From Halolamina litorea (GTDB taxonomy: Archaea > Halobacteriota > Halobacteria > Halobacteriales > Haloferacaceae), in assembly GCF_026616205.1 (NCBI RefSeq), contig NZ_JANHGR010000003.1, positions 124,001-188,000 on the forward strand: a DNA stretch of 64,000 nt. Reading direction: 5' to 3'. Position 1 is the stretch's first letter, and each line of letters begins with the position of its first letter. Positions 32,948 through 41,191 of this stretch are shown here, in pieces. The position numbers were made by a program, and so were the translations under genes. The notes under the pieces were generated by a model, which saw nothing but the letters and a program-made list of their open reading frames with translations, was not told where the DNA came from and did not search any database.

Positions 32948-32990
32948 TATTTTGGCCATTTACACTCGACACCCGGGGTGTGTGTGTTCC
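32948..32990 (+). repeat. Right arm of ~42-base origin inverted repeat
   Basis: TATTTTGGCCATTTACACTC continuing through the full ORB and GTGTGTGTTCC; matches the left arm with about one indel and one mismatch. Confidence 0.85.
32961..32980 (+). repeat. Origin recognition box ORB2
   Basis: Exact TACACTCGACACCCGGGGTG, plus strand. Confidence 0.85.
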
Positions 32991-33090
32991 CCCACTCGCC
33001 GTTCGTGTGAGCGAGTCGACCCCTGAGGTATAGTCGGTACCGACAGCGTGATCTGCCGGGACGCCACGTCGACGTCGTCGGCCAATTGAA

Positions 33091-33110
33091 TACACTCGAC
33101 ACTTGGGGTG
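33091..33110 (+). repeat. Origin recognition box ORB3
   Basis: TACACTCGACACTTGGGGTG, two differences from consensus. Confidence 0.8.
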
Positions 33111-33153
33111 GTCTCGGGCAACACGGGGCGAGAGTACCAGAAACGTCAACGGA

Positions 33154-33173
33154 TACACTCGACACCCGGGGTC
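33154..33173 (+). repeat. Origin recognition box ORB4
   Basis: TACACTCGACACCCGGGGTC, last base differs. Confidence 0.82.
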
Positions 33174-33218
33174 GGACCTGGCAGTATAGGGTGACATTAA
33201 CACGGATATCTCAACCGT

Positions 33219-33238
33219 TACACTCGACATCTGGGGTT
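33219..33238 (+). repeat. Origin recognition box ORB5
   Basis: TACACTCGACATCTGGGGTT, three differences from the consensus. Confidence 0.75.
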
Positions 33239-33318
33239 CTCCGGCCGTCGACCGGGACGAGAAGCGTGAGTTGTGTATTCAGCACTCTAGCGGCCTATAT
33301 CGGACGTATTCGGGTGGA

Positions 33319-33338
33319 TACTCTCGACGCCCGGTGTG
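33319..33338 (+). repeat. Degenerate origin recognition box ORB6
   Basis: TACTCTCGACGCCCGGTGTG, immediately before the orc1 promoter; it could link ORB binding to orc1 autoregulation. Confidence 0.6.
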
Positions 33339-33351
33339 TCTCATCCCGCAT

Positions 33352-33359
33352 CTTTATAG
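33352..33359 (+). promoter_or_regulatory. TATA box for orc1/cdc6
   Basis: CTTTATAG lies about 55 bases before the ATG at 33414 and 14 bases after ORB6, giving a leader of about 25-30 bases. Confidence 0.5.
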
Positions 33360-33413
33360 TGCCACACCGGCTGTCGTGTGTAACATGGAGCGGAAAAGTC
33401 GGGTGGAAGGCTG

Positions 33414-34643
33414 ATGGGCGAGGAGGCACAGAGCTCCCTCGACTCCATCTGGGAGAGCAAGGACCCCATCTTCGCCGATAAGGAACTCCTCGACATCGAG
33501 CACATCCCCGACGAGGACCGGATCATCGGGCGCGAGGACGAGATTTCCGACCTCGCGAACGGCATCCATCCGGCGATCCGCGGCGGCAAGCCCCGGAACA
33601 CGCTGATCTACGGCAAGACGGGGACCGGCAAGAGCCTCGTCGCGAAACACGTCACCCGGAGTGCCGAGGCGTTCGCCCAGGAACAGGGCACACGACTACA
33701 GCGGGCCTACATTGACTGTACACAAGCGACGACCGAGACGCAGGTCGTCATCAAGCTGGCTCGCGCGTTCAACGACCCCGACGAGACCGACATCTCCGTG
33801 CCGCTCTCCGGACTCTCGACGAACGCCTACTACGACCGCCTCTGGCGGGTCCTCGACGCGCGCCACGACGTCGTGATCATCATCCTCGACGAGGTCGACA
33901 AGCTTCAGGAGAACAACGTCCTGATGCAGCTCTCCCGGGCAGGCGAGGCCGGCAAACTCGACACCTGCAAGGTCGGCATCCTCGCGATCAGCAACAAGAT
34001 CTCGTTCAAGGACAGCCTCGACGAGCGCGTCCTGAGCAGCCTGCAGGAGCGGGAGTTCATCTTCCCACCGTACGACGCCAATCAACTCCGAGAGATCATG
34101 CGCCACCGGAAGGACGCCTTCCACGAGGGCGTGCTCACCGACGACGCGATCCCGCTGGCGGCGGCGTTCGCCGCACAGGAGCACGGCGACGCTCGGAAGG
34201 CGCTCGACATCCTCCGGAACGCCGGCGAACTCGCCAAGGACGACGGCGACGACCTTGTTCGGGAGGAACACGTCAGGAACGCCAGGGAGAAAGCCGACGT
34301 CGACCGGTTCTCGAAACTGCTGCAGGATCAGCCGACGCAGTCGAAAGCGGCGGTCTACGCGCTCTCGCTCATCGCCGACGCCAAGAACGACGAGGAGTTC
34401 GCGACCCGTGAGATCTACGAGCGCTACGAGCAACTGACCGAGCGGCTGGACATCGACGCGCTCTCGCAGCGACGGTTGGCCGACCGGCTCAACGAACAGG
34501 CGTTCCTCGACATCCTCGGCGTCACTGACCGTGTGGGCCGCGGGCGTGGGAAGGGGATGACGAACTTCTACTACCTCCTCGAGGACCCCGGGGTCGTCCA
34601 GACCGCCATCGAGTCCGATCAGCGCTTCTCCGAGAGCGAGTAG
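33414..34643 (+). CDS. orc1/cdc6: Orc1/Cdc6 replication initiator
   Basis: 409 residues, AAA+ ATPase followed by a winged-helix domain. Walker A is NTLIYGKTGTGKSLVAKHV (about residues 62-80), Walker B VIIILDEVDKLQENN, sensor 1 GILAISNKISFKDSLDER, sensor 2 GDARKALDILRNAGELA, and the C-terminal wHTH EIYERYEQLTERLDIDALSQ...LGVTDRVGRGRGKG. It should bind the surrounding ORBs, open the AT-rich element and load MCM. Its position in the middle of ten ORBs makes it the cognate initiator. Length is normal and nothing is missing. Confidence 0.96.
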   Translation: MGEEAQSSLDSIWESKDPIFADKELLDIEHIPDEDRIIGREDEISDLANGIHPAIRGGKPRNTLIYGKTGTGKSLVAKHVTRSAEAFAQEQGTRLQRAYIDCTQATTETQVVIKLARAFNDPDETDISVPLSGLSTNAYYDRLWRVLDARHDVVIIILDEVDKLQENNVLMQLSRAGEAGKLDTCKVGILAISNKISFKDSLDERVLSSLQEREFIFPPYDANQLREIMRHRKDAFHEGVLTDDAIPLAAAFAAQEHGDARKALDILRNAGELAKDDGDDLVREEHVRNAREKADVDRFSKLLQDQPTQSKAAVYALSLIADAKNDEEFATREIYERYEQLTERLDIDALSQRRLADRLNEQAFLDILGVTDRVGRGRGKGMTNFYYLLEDPGVVQTAIESDQRFSESE

Positions 34644-34658
34644 CCTGCTGGCCAGTTT

Positions 34659-34678
34659 TTCACTCGACACCCGGGGTG
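34659..34678 (+). repeat. Origin recognition box ORB7
   Basis: TTCACTCGACACCCGGGGTG, one base from the consensus, 15 bases after the orc1 stop. Confidence 0.82.
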
Positions 34679-34762
34679 GTCGACCTGTCCGAGCCCGCAC
34701 CCGTTCGACACGCGAGCACCGAAACGACGTTACGAACGCTCTCGAAGCTGATACCGGGAACT

Positions 34763-34782
34763 TACACTCGACACGAGGGGTG
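34763..34782 (+). repeat. Origin recognition box ORB8
   Basis: TACACTCGACACGAGGGGTG, two differences from consensus. Confidence 0.78.
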
Positions 34783-34889
34783 GGGGCGACGTAGCTCGGG
34801 CCTCTCGACGGCGAGACCGTTCGGACCGGCCCCGAACGTCACGGTAATCGCTTCGCCCTCGGCGCCGACGTCCCGACACCCGGTCACGT

Positions 34890-34909
34890 TACACTCGACA
34901 CCCGGGGTG
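34890..34909 (+). repeat. Origin recognition box ORB9
   Basis: Exact TACACTCGACACCCGGGGTG. Confidence 0.85.
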
Positions 34910-35051
34910 ATTCGGTACCGGCGACGGTGACCGACGCCGATAGACAGCGACAGTGATCGGCGCCGATGGCCGGCATCCGACGCACACGCTACCCACTCTC
35001 GCCGATAGGCGAACCCCTGAGAACCCTCAAAAAGCCTGTATCCGGCGGTTT

Positions 35052-35071
35052 TACACTCGACACCCGGGGTG
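35052..35071 (+). repeat. Origin recognition box ORB10
   Basis: Exact TACACTCGACACCCGGGGTG, ten bases before the long inverted repeat. Confidence 0.85.
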
Positions 35072-35080
35072 ATGGCCGGA

Positions 35081-35128
35081 GTCTTAACCAACAACACCGC
35101 GCCATTCAGGCCGGTTGTTGGTTAAGAC
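35081..35128. repeat. Perfect 15-base inverted repeat at origin edge
   Basis: GTCTTAACCAACAAC (35081-35095) and GTTGTTGGTTAAGAC (35114-35128) with an 18-base spacer. The TTAACCAACA core and its inverse recur at 44203-44242. Confidence 0.8.
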
Positions 35129-35218
35129 GGTTGCAGTTCGGGACTGGCTCGACCGAGCACGACGCAGCGGCGCCCTTCGAGCAGTAGTGGGGACGAAACA
35201 GCGTACCCGAGGGGTCCG

Positions 35219-35731
35219 CTAGCTCTCCGCCTGCTCGAACTCCGGTCGGTAGGTGACGACGCCGTCGACGCCGTCCAGTGCGCCGCCGTGAAGCGGTTCG
35301 ACCATGAACGCTTCGTCGGCGCCGTACTCGTTCCCGAGTCCGTACTCGCTCGCGCGTTCGAAGCCGAACCGGGAGTAGTACTCGGGATCACCCAGCACGA
35401 CCACCGCGTCGACGCCGGCCGCACGGCACGCCGCCAGCCCCTGCCGAATCAGCGACGAACCGACCCCGTCGTTCTGGTTCTCCGGAAGGACTCCGACCGG
35501 CGCCAACCCCACCAGTTCGATAGCCACGTCGCAGTCAGCTACAGTCACTCGGGAGAACAGAACGTGACCCACGACTCGCCCGTCGATCACTGCGACAAGC
35601 GAGACCACGGCCTCGTCGGCGTCGTGCAGTCGCTGCACGATGCGTGCCTCGTCAGTCCGTCCGCCGAAGGCACGGCGATGCACTTCGAAGACCGCGTCGG
35701 CGTCACGCTCGCTGTACGGTCGGATATCCAT
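35219..35731 (-). CDS. GNAT N-acetyltransferase (YhbS-like)
   Basis: 170 residues from MDIRPYSERDADAVFEVHRR. GNAT core: VSLVAVIDGRVVGHVLFSRV, IELVGLAPVGVLPENQNDGV and GSSLIRQGLAACRAAGVDAV (acetyl-CoA loop), then GDPEYYSRFGFERASEYGL, which is typical of the YhbS subgroup. It acetylates an unknown small molecule or protein amine. It lies downstream of the origin's inverted repeat and is transcribed toward it. Confidence 0.88.
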   Translation of the reverse strand: MDIRPYSERDADAVFEVHRRAFGGRTDEARIVQRLHDADEAVVSLVAVIDGRVVGHVLFSRVTVADCDVAIELVGLAPVGVLPENQNDGVGSSLIRQGLAACRAAGVDAVVVLGDPEYYSRFGFERASEYGLGNEYGADEAFMVEPLHGGALDGVDGVVTYRPEFEQAES

Positions 35732-35820
35732 GGGTATTCGACGGTAGTGAGCCGGCCCGTGTGCAAGGCGTGATCGGTCCGGGGCCGTCGCCCCCGGCGA
35801 CGCGCGGGGCCGGCTCGGAC

Positions 35821-38202
35821 CTACTCCTCCAGCAGCGGCCGCGAGGAGTTCGTCACGACCAGCAGGCTGCTGGCGGCCATCGCCACTGCGGCGAACAGGG
35901 GATTCAGCAGCCCCGAGAGCGCCAGCGGGATGGCGACCGCGTTGTAGCAGAACGCCCAGCCGATGTTCTGTTTCACCCGTTTGCCGGTCGCCTTCGAGAG
36001 GTCGAAGACGGTCTCGAGCGAGCCGAGGTCGTCGTCGATGATCGCCACGTCGGCGGCGTCGACGGCGATGGCGGTGCCGCTTCCGAGCGCGATCCCGAGA
36101 TCCGCGCTCGCCAGCGCCGGCCCATCGTTGGTGCCGTCGCCGACCATCGCCAGCGTCCGACCGGCACCGAGCCGTCTGACGGTCTCGGCTTTCCCCTCCG
36201 GGGGAACGCCGGCGAACACCTGGTCGATCGCGGGGTGCTCGCGGTAGGTCGCCGTCGCCTCGGTCTCGTCGCCGGTGAGCAACACCACGTCGACGCCGCG
36301 GTCGGCGAGGCCGGTGACGGTCTCCTCCCACCCCGGTCGGGGTTCGTCGCCGAGCACGAGCAGCCCCACCGCCTCGCCGTCCCGGCCCACGAGGATCGGG
36401 AGGTCGCCCTTCGAGCGAACCGTCGACGCCCGGTCGCGGAGCTCCTCACCGACGGGCCAACCCCGCTCGCCGAACAGGTCCGGGTGCCCGACGACGACCT
36501 CATGGCCGTCGACGACACCGCTGACACCCTGCCGGTGGCTCTCGAACTCAGAGACGGGGTCGTCGTCCCAGTCGCTCTCGACGGCGTCGGCGATAGCCGC
36601 CGCGATCGGGTGTGAGGAACGCCCTTCGAGGACCGCCGCGGCCGCGAGCGCCGCGTCCGGCGCGTCGGACTCCTTCACTTCGAGGTTCCCCGTCGTCAGC
36701 GTCCCCGTCTTGTCGAAGACGACGGTGTCGACGCCGCGGAAGCGCTCGAACACCGTCTCGTCGAACACGACAATGCTTCGCTCGATCGCGTCGCGGATCC
36801 CCGAGGCGACCGCCAGCGGCGTCGCCAGCCCCAGCGCGCAGGGACAGGAGACGAGCAACACGGTGAGCGCGATCAGCACCGCCCGGGTGGGTTCGGCACC
36901 GAGTGCGAGATAGCCCACGCCCGCAATCGTCGCCAGTACGATCACCGTCGGAACGAAGATCACCGCGAGCTTGTCCGCCAGCTTCTGGACGCCGCCGTTG
37001 GCGCTCTGGAGGTTCCACAGCAGGCTCGTCACCCGATCGATGCTGCTGGTGGCGCCCTCGCCGACCTCGACGGTGAGCGAGCCGTCGGCCAGTACTGCAC
37101 CGCCGACGACACGATCGCCCGGCTCCTTCGAGACGGGGAGGGACTCGCCGGTCACGACGGCCTCGTCGACGGTCCCCTCGCCGTCGATAACGGCGCCGTC
37201 GACGGGGATCCGGTCGCCGGTCCGGACGAGCACCCGCTCGCCACCCGTCAGATCGGCCACGTCGACGGTCGTCGTCGAGCCGTCGTCGTGCAACAGCACG
37301 GCGTCGGAGACCTGCTCGCCGCTCAGCTCCGAGAGCAGCCCCATCGCGCGGTTCTTGATCGAGGACTCGTAGTAGTTGCCGGCGGTGACGACGACGATGA
37401 TCGCCACGGTCACGTCGTAGTAGATGTCGATCCGGCCGAGCGCGGCCGCCAGCGTGCTGTAGGCGAACGCGCTCAGCGCCGCCAGCGAGACCAGTAAGTC
37501 CATGTTCGGCGACCTCGCGCGCAGGCTCACGATCGCACCACGCAGGATCGGGCCACCGACGCCGAACAGTACGATCGACGTGAGCAGCGCCAGCACGACG
37601 TAGAAGTACGTCGCGCCCTGTAGCTGTGCTTCGGCCATCTCGGCCAGCCACGGCGGGTAGAGTCCGAAGTGGACCGGGTAGATGTATACGAGGTACGGGA
37701 TCATCACGGCCATCCCGAGCATCGCGCCGGCCGCGATCCGCCAGAGCAGCGTGTCCTCAGCGGTGACGCCGGGGTTCTGCCCCTCCCGGTCGTTTGCCAC
37801 GTAGCCCGCCGTCGTCAGTCGCTCCCGGACCGACTCCTCGGACACTCTCTCAGGGTCGTGGTCGACCCGGACCGTCTCAGTGACGTAGCTCGCTTGTGCG
37901 CCGCTGATACCCTCCTCGGCGCCGGCGACGGACTCGAGGAACGCCTCGCAGGTGGTACAGTGCATCCCGCTCACGTGGTAGTACGAGCGCTCGTGACCCT
38001 CGGGTGGCTCCTCGTCGAGGGCGGTCTCGTCGGCTTTCGCCTCGCGCACGTCGTCGGCCTCGATCGCGGCGTCGCCGAGGGCGTTCTGTACGTCCCGACA
38101 GCCGGTACAGCAGTACACCGCGTCCTCGCCTTCGACGCGACCGCGCGCCAGCGAGAGGCCACAAAGCGCACACTCGCCGTCCTCGACAGCTGTTGCCGTC
38201 AT
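35821..38202 (-). CDS. Copper-translocating P1B-type ATPase (CcoI/FixI-like)
   Basis: 793 residues from MTATAVEDGECALCGLSLAR. The N-terminal cysteine cluster CALCGLSL...YCCTGCRDV and an HMA domain YHVSGMHCTTCEAFLESV (about 90-155) precede eight membrane spans. Actuator TGESLPVSKEPGD, transport motif VSCPCALGLATPLA, phosphorylation site [12 protein letters not shown] and hinge VGDGTNDGPALASADLGIALG are intact. Copper(I) is the likely ion. The extra N-terminal cysteines resemble FixI/CcoI ATPases that supply copper to terminal oxidases. It is divergent from a SafE-like membrane protein often paired with such ATPases. Confidence 0.88.
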   Translation of the reverse strand: MTATAVEDGECALCGLSLARGRVEGEDAVYCCTGCRDVQNALGDAAIEADDVREAKADETALDEEPPEGHERSYYHVSGMHCTTCEAFLESVAGAEEGISGAQASYVTETVRVDHDPERVSEESVRERLTTAGYVANDREGQNPGVTAEDTLLWRIAAGAMLGMAVMIPYLVYIYPVHFGLYPPWLAEMAEAQLQGATYFYVVLALLTSIVLFGVGGPILRGAIVSLRARSPNMDLLVSLAALSAFAYSTLAAALGRIDIYYDVTVAIIVVVTAGNYYESSIKNRAMGLLSELSGEQVSDAVLLHDDGSTTTVDVADLTGGERVLVRTGDRIPVDGAVIDGEGTVDEAVVTGESLPVSKEPGDRVVGGAVLADGSLTVEVGEGATSSIDRVTSLLWNLQSANGGVQKLADKLAVIFVPTVIVLATIAGVGYLALGAEPTRAVLIALTVLLVSCPCALGLATPLAVASGIRDAIERSIVVFDETVFERFRGVDTVVFDKTGTLTTGNLEVKESDAPDAALAAAAVLEGRSSHPIAAAIADAVESDWDDDPVSEFESHRQGVSGVVDGHEVVVGHPDLFGERGWPVGEELRDRASTVRSKGDLPILVGRDGEAVGLLVLGDEPRPGWEETVTGLADRGVDVVLLTGDETEATATYREHPAIDQVFAGVPPEGKAETVRRLGAGRTLAMVGDGTNDGPALASADLGIALGSGTAIAVDAADVAIIDDDLGSLETVFDLSKATGKRVKQNIGWAFCYNAVAIPLALSGLLNPLFAAVAMAASSLLVVTNSSRPLLEE

Positions 38203-38363
38203 CGCCCGGCCACCCCGGTCGTCGGCTGGAACGATCCCTTGCTCGGACACGACGCTTCGACACTCACACCAGAACTGCAAACCCCACAGCCCTCGTAGTG
38301 TTGGGTCGTGATCCGTGACCGAACGCTGTGTGCCCGACAACGGGCGGGACCGTGGGGTGGGCG

Positions 38364-39158
38364 ATGATCCCGGCGGGGCTTCCGGCCCACGTCGGGCCGC
38401 TGCCGACCGGCGAGGTCGAGATCGCCGTCTTCCTCGTGGTCGGCGTCCTCGGCGGCGCCCACTGTCTGGGGATGTGCGGGCCGCTGGTGACGATGTACGC
38501 CGACCAGATGGACAGCGGGGGCCGCGACGGCGTGCTCTCGCTCTACGAGGTGCGCCAGCACGCGCTGTTCAACGCCGGCCGGACCGTGAGCTACGCCCTC
38601 ATCGGCGCGCTGTTTGGCTCGTTGGGAGCCGTCGTCTTCGGCGCGGCGTCGACGGTAACTGCCATCGGCGACACCGTCCGAGCGGTCTCCGGCCTGGTCG
38701 TCGGCGTGCTGATCCTCGTCGTCGGCGCCCGGTACGCCCTCGGCCAGTTCGGTGGCCACGGGCTCTTCGGTGGGGGCGGGAGCTGGTTCGGCGCGGTCTA
38801 CGGCCGACTCACCGGGCGCGTCGAGAAGTGGGCCAACGGCCCCGGCATCTTCGGGCTGGGGCTCGTCCACGGGCTGTTGCCCTGCCCCATCCTCTACCCG
38901 GCGTTCCTCTATGCCTTCGCACAGGGATCGCCGGCCGTCGGCGCCGTCTCGCTGACGCTGCTCGGGCTGGGGACGTTCCCGACGCTGTTCCTCTATGGCA
39001 CCGTTATCGGCGCCGTCGGGCAGCGACACCGCACCCTGCTCCACCGTGCCCTCGGCGTCGCCTTCCTCGCGATGGGTTGGATGCCGATCGCGCACTCCCT
39101 CCAACTGTTCGGGATCGCCATTCCCCACATCGAAGTGCCGGTCTACCTGCCGTTCTGA
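38364..39158 (+). CDS. SafE/DsbD-like membrane protein (sulfite exporter TauE/SafE family)
   Basis: 264 residues, six to seven spans. The signature GVLGGAHCLGMCGPLVTMYA (about residues 25-45), RTVSYALIGALFGSLGAVV, GLGLVHGLLPCPILYPAFLY and LGVAFLAMGW match the CcoH/SafE-type subgroup of the TauE family, which accompanies CcoI-type copper ATPases. The Cys residues near the membrane face (HCLGMC, LPCP) could pass copper or electrons. It is divergent from the ATPase across 161 bases. The role in oxidase maturation is inferred from this pairing. Confidence 0.82.
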   Translation: MIPAGLPAHVGPLPTGEVEIAVFLVVGVLGGAHCLGMCGPLVTMYADQMDSGGRDGVLSLYEVRQHALFNAGRTVSYALIGALFGSLGAVVFGAASTVTAIGDTVRAVSGLVVGVLILVVGARYALGQFGGHGLFGGGGSWFGAVYGRLTGRVEKWANGPGIFGLGLVHGLLPCPILYPAFLYAFAQGSPAVGAVSLTLLGLGTFPTLFLYGTVIGAVGQRHRTLLHRALGVAFLAMGWMPIAHSLQLFGIAIPHIEVPVYLPF

Positions 39159-39291
39159 CGGCGAGAGCCGGTCGCCGCCCGGCTCGACTCCGGTTCGATG
39201 GGTCACGGAGCAGGTAGGGGACGGAGGTAGGTGTCGATTCTGGTTCGAACGTCTAACTGGGTCGGATGAGCATGCCCACGTTCGAGTGAGC

Positions 39292-39663
39292 TTACTCCTC
39301 CCGCCCTGCGGCCAGTTCGTCGGCGATCTCCTCGGGGTGCTCCATCGCCACGCGCAACACCGCCTCGTGGAGCTCTCGCCCCGCCTCGTTCCTGACGCCG
39401 CGATCCCGGAGGAGCCGTTTCACGTCGATGTCGAGGAAGTCCTCGAACTCGTCGTGGGTCGTCTTCCGCGGATAGATCTGGGCCTGCACCGCCTCGTCGA
39501 ACGGGAACGCCGGCTCCTGTTCGTCGCCAGCGTTGCTTCCCGCGTCGTCGGTGCCCTCGATGGCGCTACCGTTCGCCGCGACGCTGTCGGTTGCCTCCTC
39601 GTCGGTGTCGGCGGCCGCGACTTGCTCCTTGCCGGCTTCGTTGAGGTCGTCGAACCCCGTCAT
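39292..39663 (-). CDS. Small acidic partner protein of ParA (possible centromere-binding protein)
   Basis: 123 residues. MTGFDDLNEAGKEQVAAADT, an acidic alanine-rich middle and a C-terminal ordered region: EPAFPFDEAVQAQIYPRKTT, EFEDFLDIDVKRLLRDRGVR, ELHEAVLRVAMEHPEEIA. No family recognised with certainty. It overlaps the parA stop by 4 bases, which is where partition cassettes keep their second component (ParB or other adaptor). The C-terminal helical part could bind DNA. The inference rests on position. Confidence 0.65.
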   Translation of the reverse strand: MTGFDDLNEAGKEQVAAADTDEEATDSVAANGSAIEGTDDAGSNAGDEQEPAFPFDEAVQAQIYPRKTTHDEFEDFLDIDVKRLLRDRGVRNEAGRELHEAVLRVAMEHPEEIADELAAGREE

Positions 39664-40526
39664 CGGTCGATCCCTCCACGCTCGACGATCGAAGCCAACT
39701 CGGCGTAGTTCTCCAGTTGGTCACAGTCGCCGTCAAAGTCACGAACCGGCAGCCCGGCGTCGTGGGCGGCGTCGATGGACCCGCGGAAGCGGATCCCCGG
39801 CAGGCCGCCGTCGTACTCGCCGGCGTCGATGGCGTCCCACTCCTCCTCGGTGATCCGGGCGTAGGACGGGACGATGTCGTCGGCGATGTCGAGGGAGTTG
39901 AGCTGTTCGAGTAGCCCGCGGTCGCGGGTGTCCTGATCGATCCTGCTGTTCAGCGCTGTCGGCGTCACCGCGAGGATGTTCAGTTCGAAGTACTCGCGGG
40001 CGTCCTCGACGAGCCGCTGGATCGTGTTCGAGAGCCCCGAGTCGTAGCCGCTCTCGGGTTTGAGCGGGATGATGATGTTCCCCGTCGCGTACATCGCGTT
40101 GTCGTTCAGTTTCCCGCGGTTCGCCGGGCAGTCGACGACGATGTAGTCGTAGGTTTCCCCCAGCAGCGGGTCGACCAGGTGCTTGCGGAGCCGCGCACTC
40201 CCCATCGTCGCGTTCCGGAGTTCGTTCTCGACGGACTCCAGTTCGGTGTGAGCCGGGAACAGGTCGAGGCCGTCGACGACGTTCACGGTGTATTGGGTCG
40301 GGTCCTCCCCCTCGACGAGGACGCGCTTCGTGTGGTTGGTCTCGCTCGTGAACTCCGCTTCGAAGCCCAACTGCCGAGTCATGTGGCCGTTGTCGTCGAG
40401 GTCGACGACGAGGGCGCTGTCGTTCCGGTGGGCGAGTTCGCGTGCGGTGTTGATCGCGGTGGTCGTCTTACCGAACCCCCCCTTCAACACGCCGACGCTG
40501 ACCGCCCGAGGTGCTGTCTCAGTCAT
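39660..40526 (-). CDS. parA: ParA-family partition ATPase
   Basis: 288 residues. Deviant Walker A VGVLKGGFGKTTTAINTARE (about residues 11-30), DLDDNGHMTRQLG, Walker B-like YDYIVVDCPANRGKLNDN and NIIIPLKPESGYDSGLSN. It is the MinD/ParA class, forming a nucleoid-bound ATP gradient that moves replicons. It is divergent from nothing else nearby but is preceded by direct and inverted ACCTNAGGT repeats (40540-40860), the likely centromere. Its companion follows with a 4-base overlap. Confidence 0.92.
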   Translation of the reverse strand: MTETAPRAVSVGVLKGGFGKTTTAINTARELAHRNDSALVVDLDDNGHMTRQLGFEAEFTSETNHTKRVLVEGEDPTQYTVNVVDGLDLFPAHTELESVENELRNATMGSARLRKHLVDPLLGETYDYIVVDCPANRGKLNDNAMYATGNIIIPLKPESGYDSGLSNTIQRLVEDAREYFELNILAVTPTALNSRIDQDTRDRGLLEQLNSLDIADDIVPSYARITEEEWDAIDAGEYDGGLPGIRFRGSIDAAHDAGLPVRDFDGDCDQLENYAELASIVERGGIDR

Positions 40527-41150
40527 GGATTTCTGAAGCAGCTACTGCAGCTACGGTACCTAAGGTAACTTGGGTACCTAGTACACCTGCAGTAGGTGCT
40601 GTTTTCGTACGTCGAACCGTCGGGCACCCACTTGAATCTACCTACGGTAGCTGCCGCAGGCGCTTGAGCTGCCGAATCTACCCACGCTACCTTAGTTACC
40701 TAAGGTGAATGTGGTGTCGAACGCGGCCGGATTCACGGGTGTCAGCTCCTGGATCGTCGCCACAGTCGCACACATCGCGCAGTTACCCCCGGCACATCAG
40801 TCACCAAAGCCGAAACAGCTACCCGAGTTATCTTAGTTACCTTAGTCACCTCAGGTAGCTCTGCTGGATGCGGTACCTCGTCCACCGTAGTAGCCACCGG
40901 TACCTCCCCCAGCTTCGGCGCCGATGGCGCCGGCGACTCGTGCCGACGAACGCCGGCACGCGGATCATCGACGCCCGGTGGCCGCTCCAGCAGTAGGGTC
41001 GCCTTTTTCGCTCGGCGGTCCCGAAACCCCGCCTCCGGTCGTGCGAAGTGGTCGACGGCCGTCGCGTGCAGGAGCTCCCTCTCGATGGAGCGCGTAATGT
41101 GACGTTTCACACGCGTGTCCGACCTTACTCGATACACGTCTCGGATTGGT
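40527..41150. repeat. Centromere-like repeat region upstream of parA
   Basis: No gene supported. ACCTAAGGT at 40558 and 40698, ACCTCAGGT at 40848 and ACCTACGGT at 40640, with half-sites TTACCTTAG between, are spread over about 300 bases and then fade. They flank the parA promoter. Iterated palindromes before parA are the usual place of a parS/centromere. Confidence 0.7.
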
Positions 41151-41160
41151 TATTTATAAC
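41151..41160 (+). promoter_or_regulatory. TATA box for the PQQ dehydrogenase gene
   Basis: TATTTATAAC is centred about 36 bases before the ATG at 41192. Confidence 0.55.
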
Positions 41161-41191
41161 GAAGCTCGTCGCTGCCGAACCCGCGTACGTC

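Larger units (their letters stand above)
32393..33413. other. Replication origin left half: gene-free, ORB-rich region
   Basis: About 1 kb with no credible gene. It holds one minus-oriented ORB, an AT-rich stretch at about 32765-32870, then five plus-oriented ORB-type repeats leading up to orc1/cdc6. Possible ORFs on the minus strand run through the repeats and have no protein-like composition. Confidence 0.85.
34644..35218. other. Replication origin right half: gene-free ORB region
   Basis: 575 bases without a credible gene. It contains four plus-oriented ORBs and, at its right boundary, a perfect 15-base inverted repeat (35081-35128). No terminator for orc1 was evident beyond a short T run at 34657. 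Confidence 0.75.

Noticed and set aside
32772-33230. A 152-codon minus-strand frame across the origin
   Set aside because: It runs through ORB repeats and the AT-rich element, has low-complexity translation (YYYYYLYLWY) and no domain.
32502-35071. The ten 20-base repeats as a CRISPR array
   Set aside because: Spacing is irregular, one copy is inverted, the repeats surround orc1, and no cas genes occur; they are ORBs.
40742-41137. A 131-codon minus-strand frame upstream of parA
   Set aside because: Composed of repeat-derived residues in the par repeats; unlikely to be protein coding.
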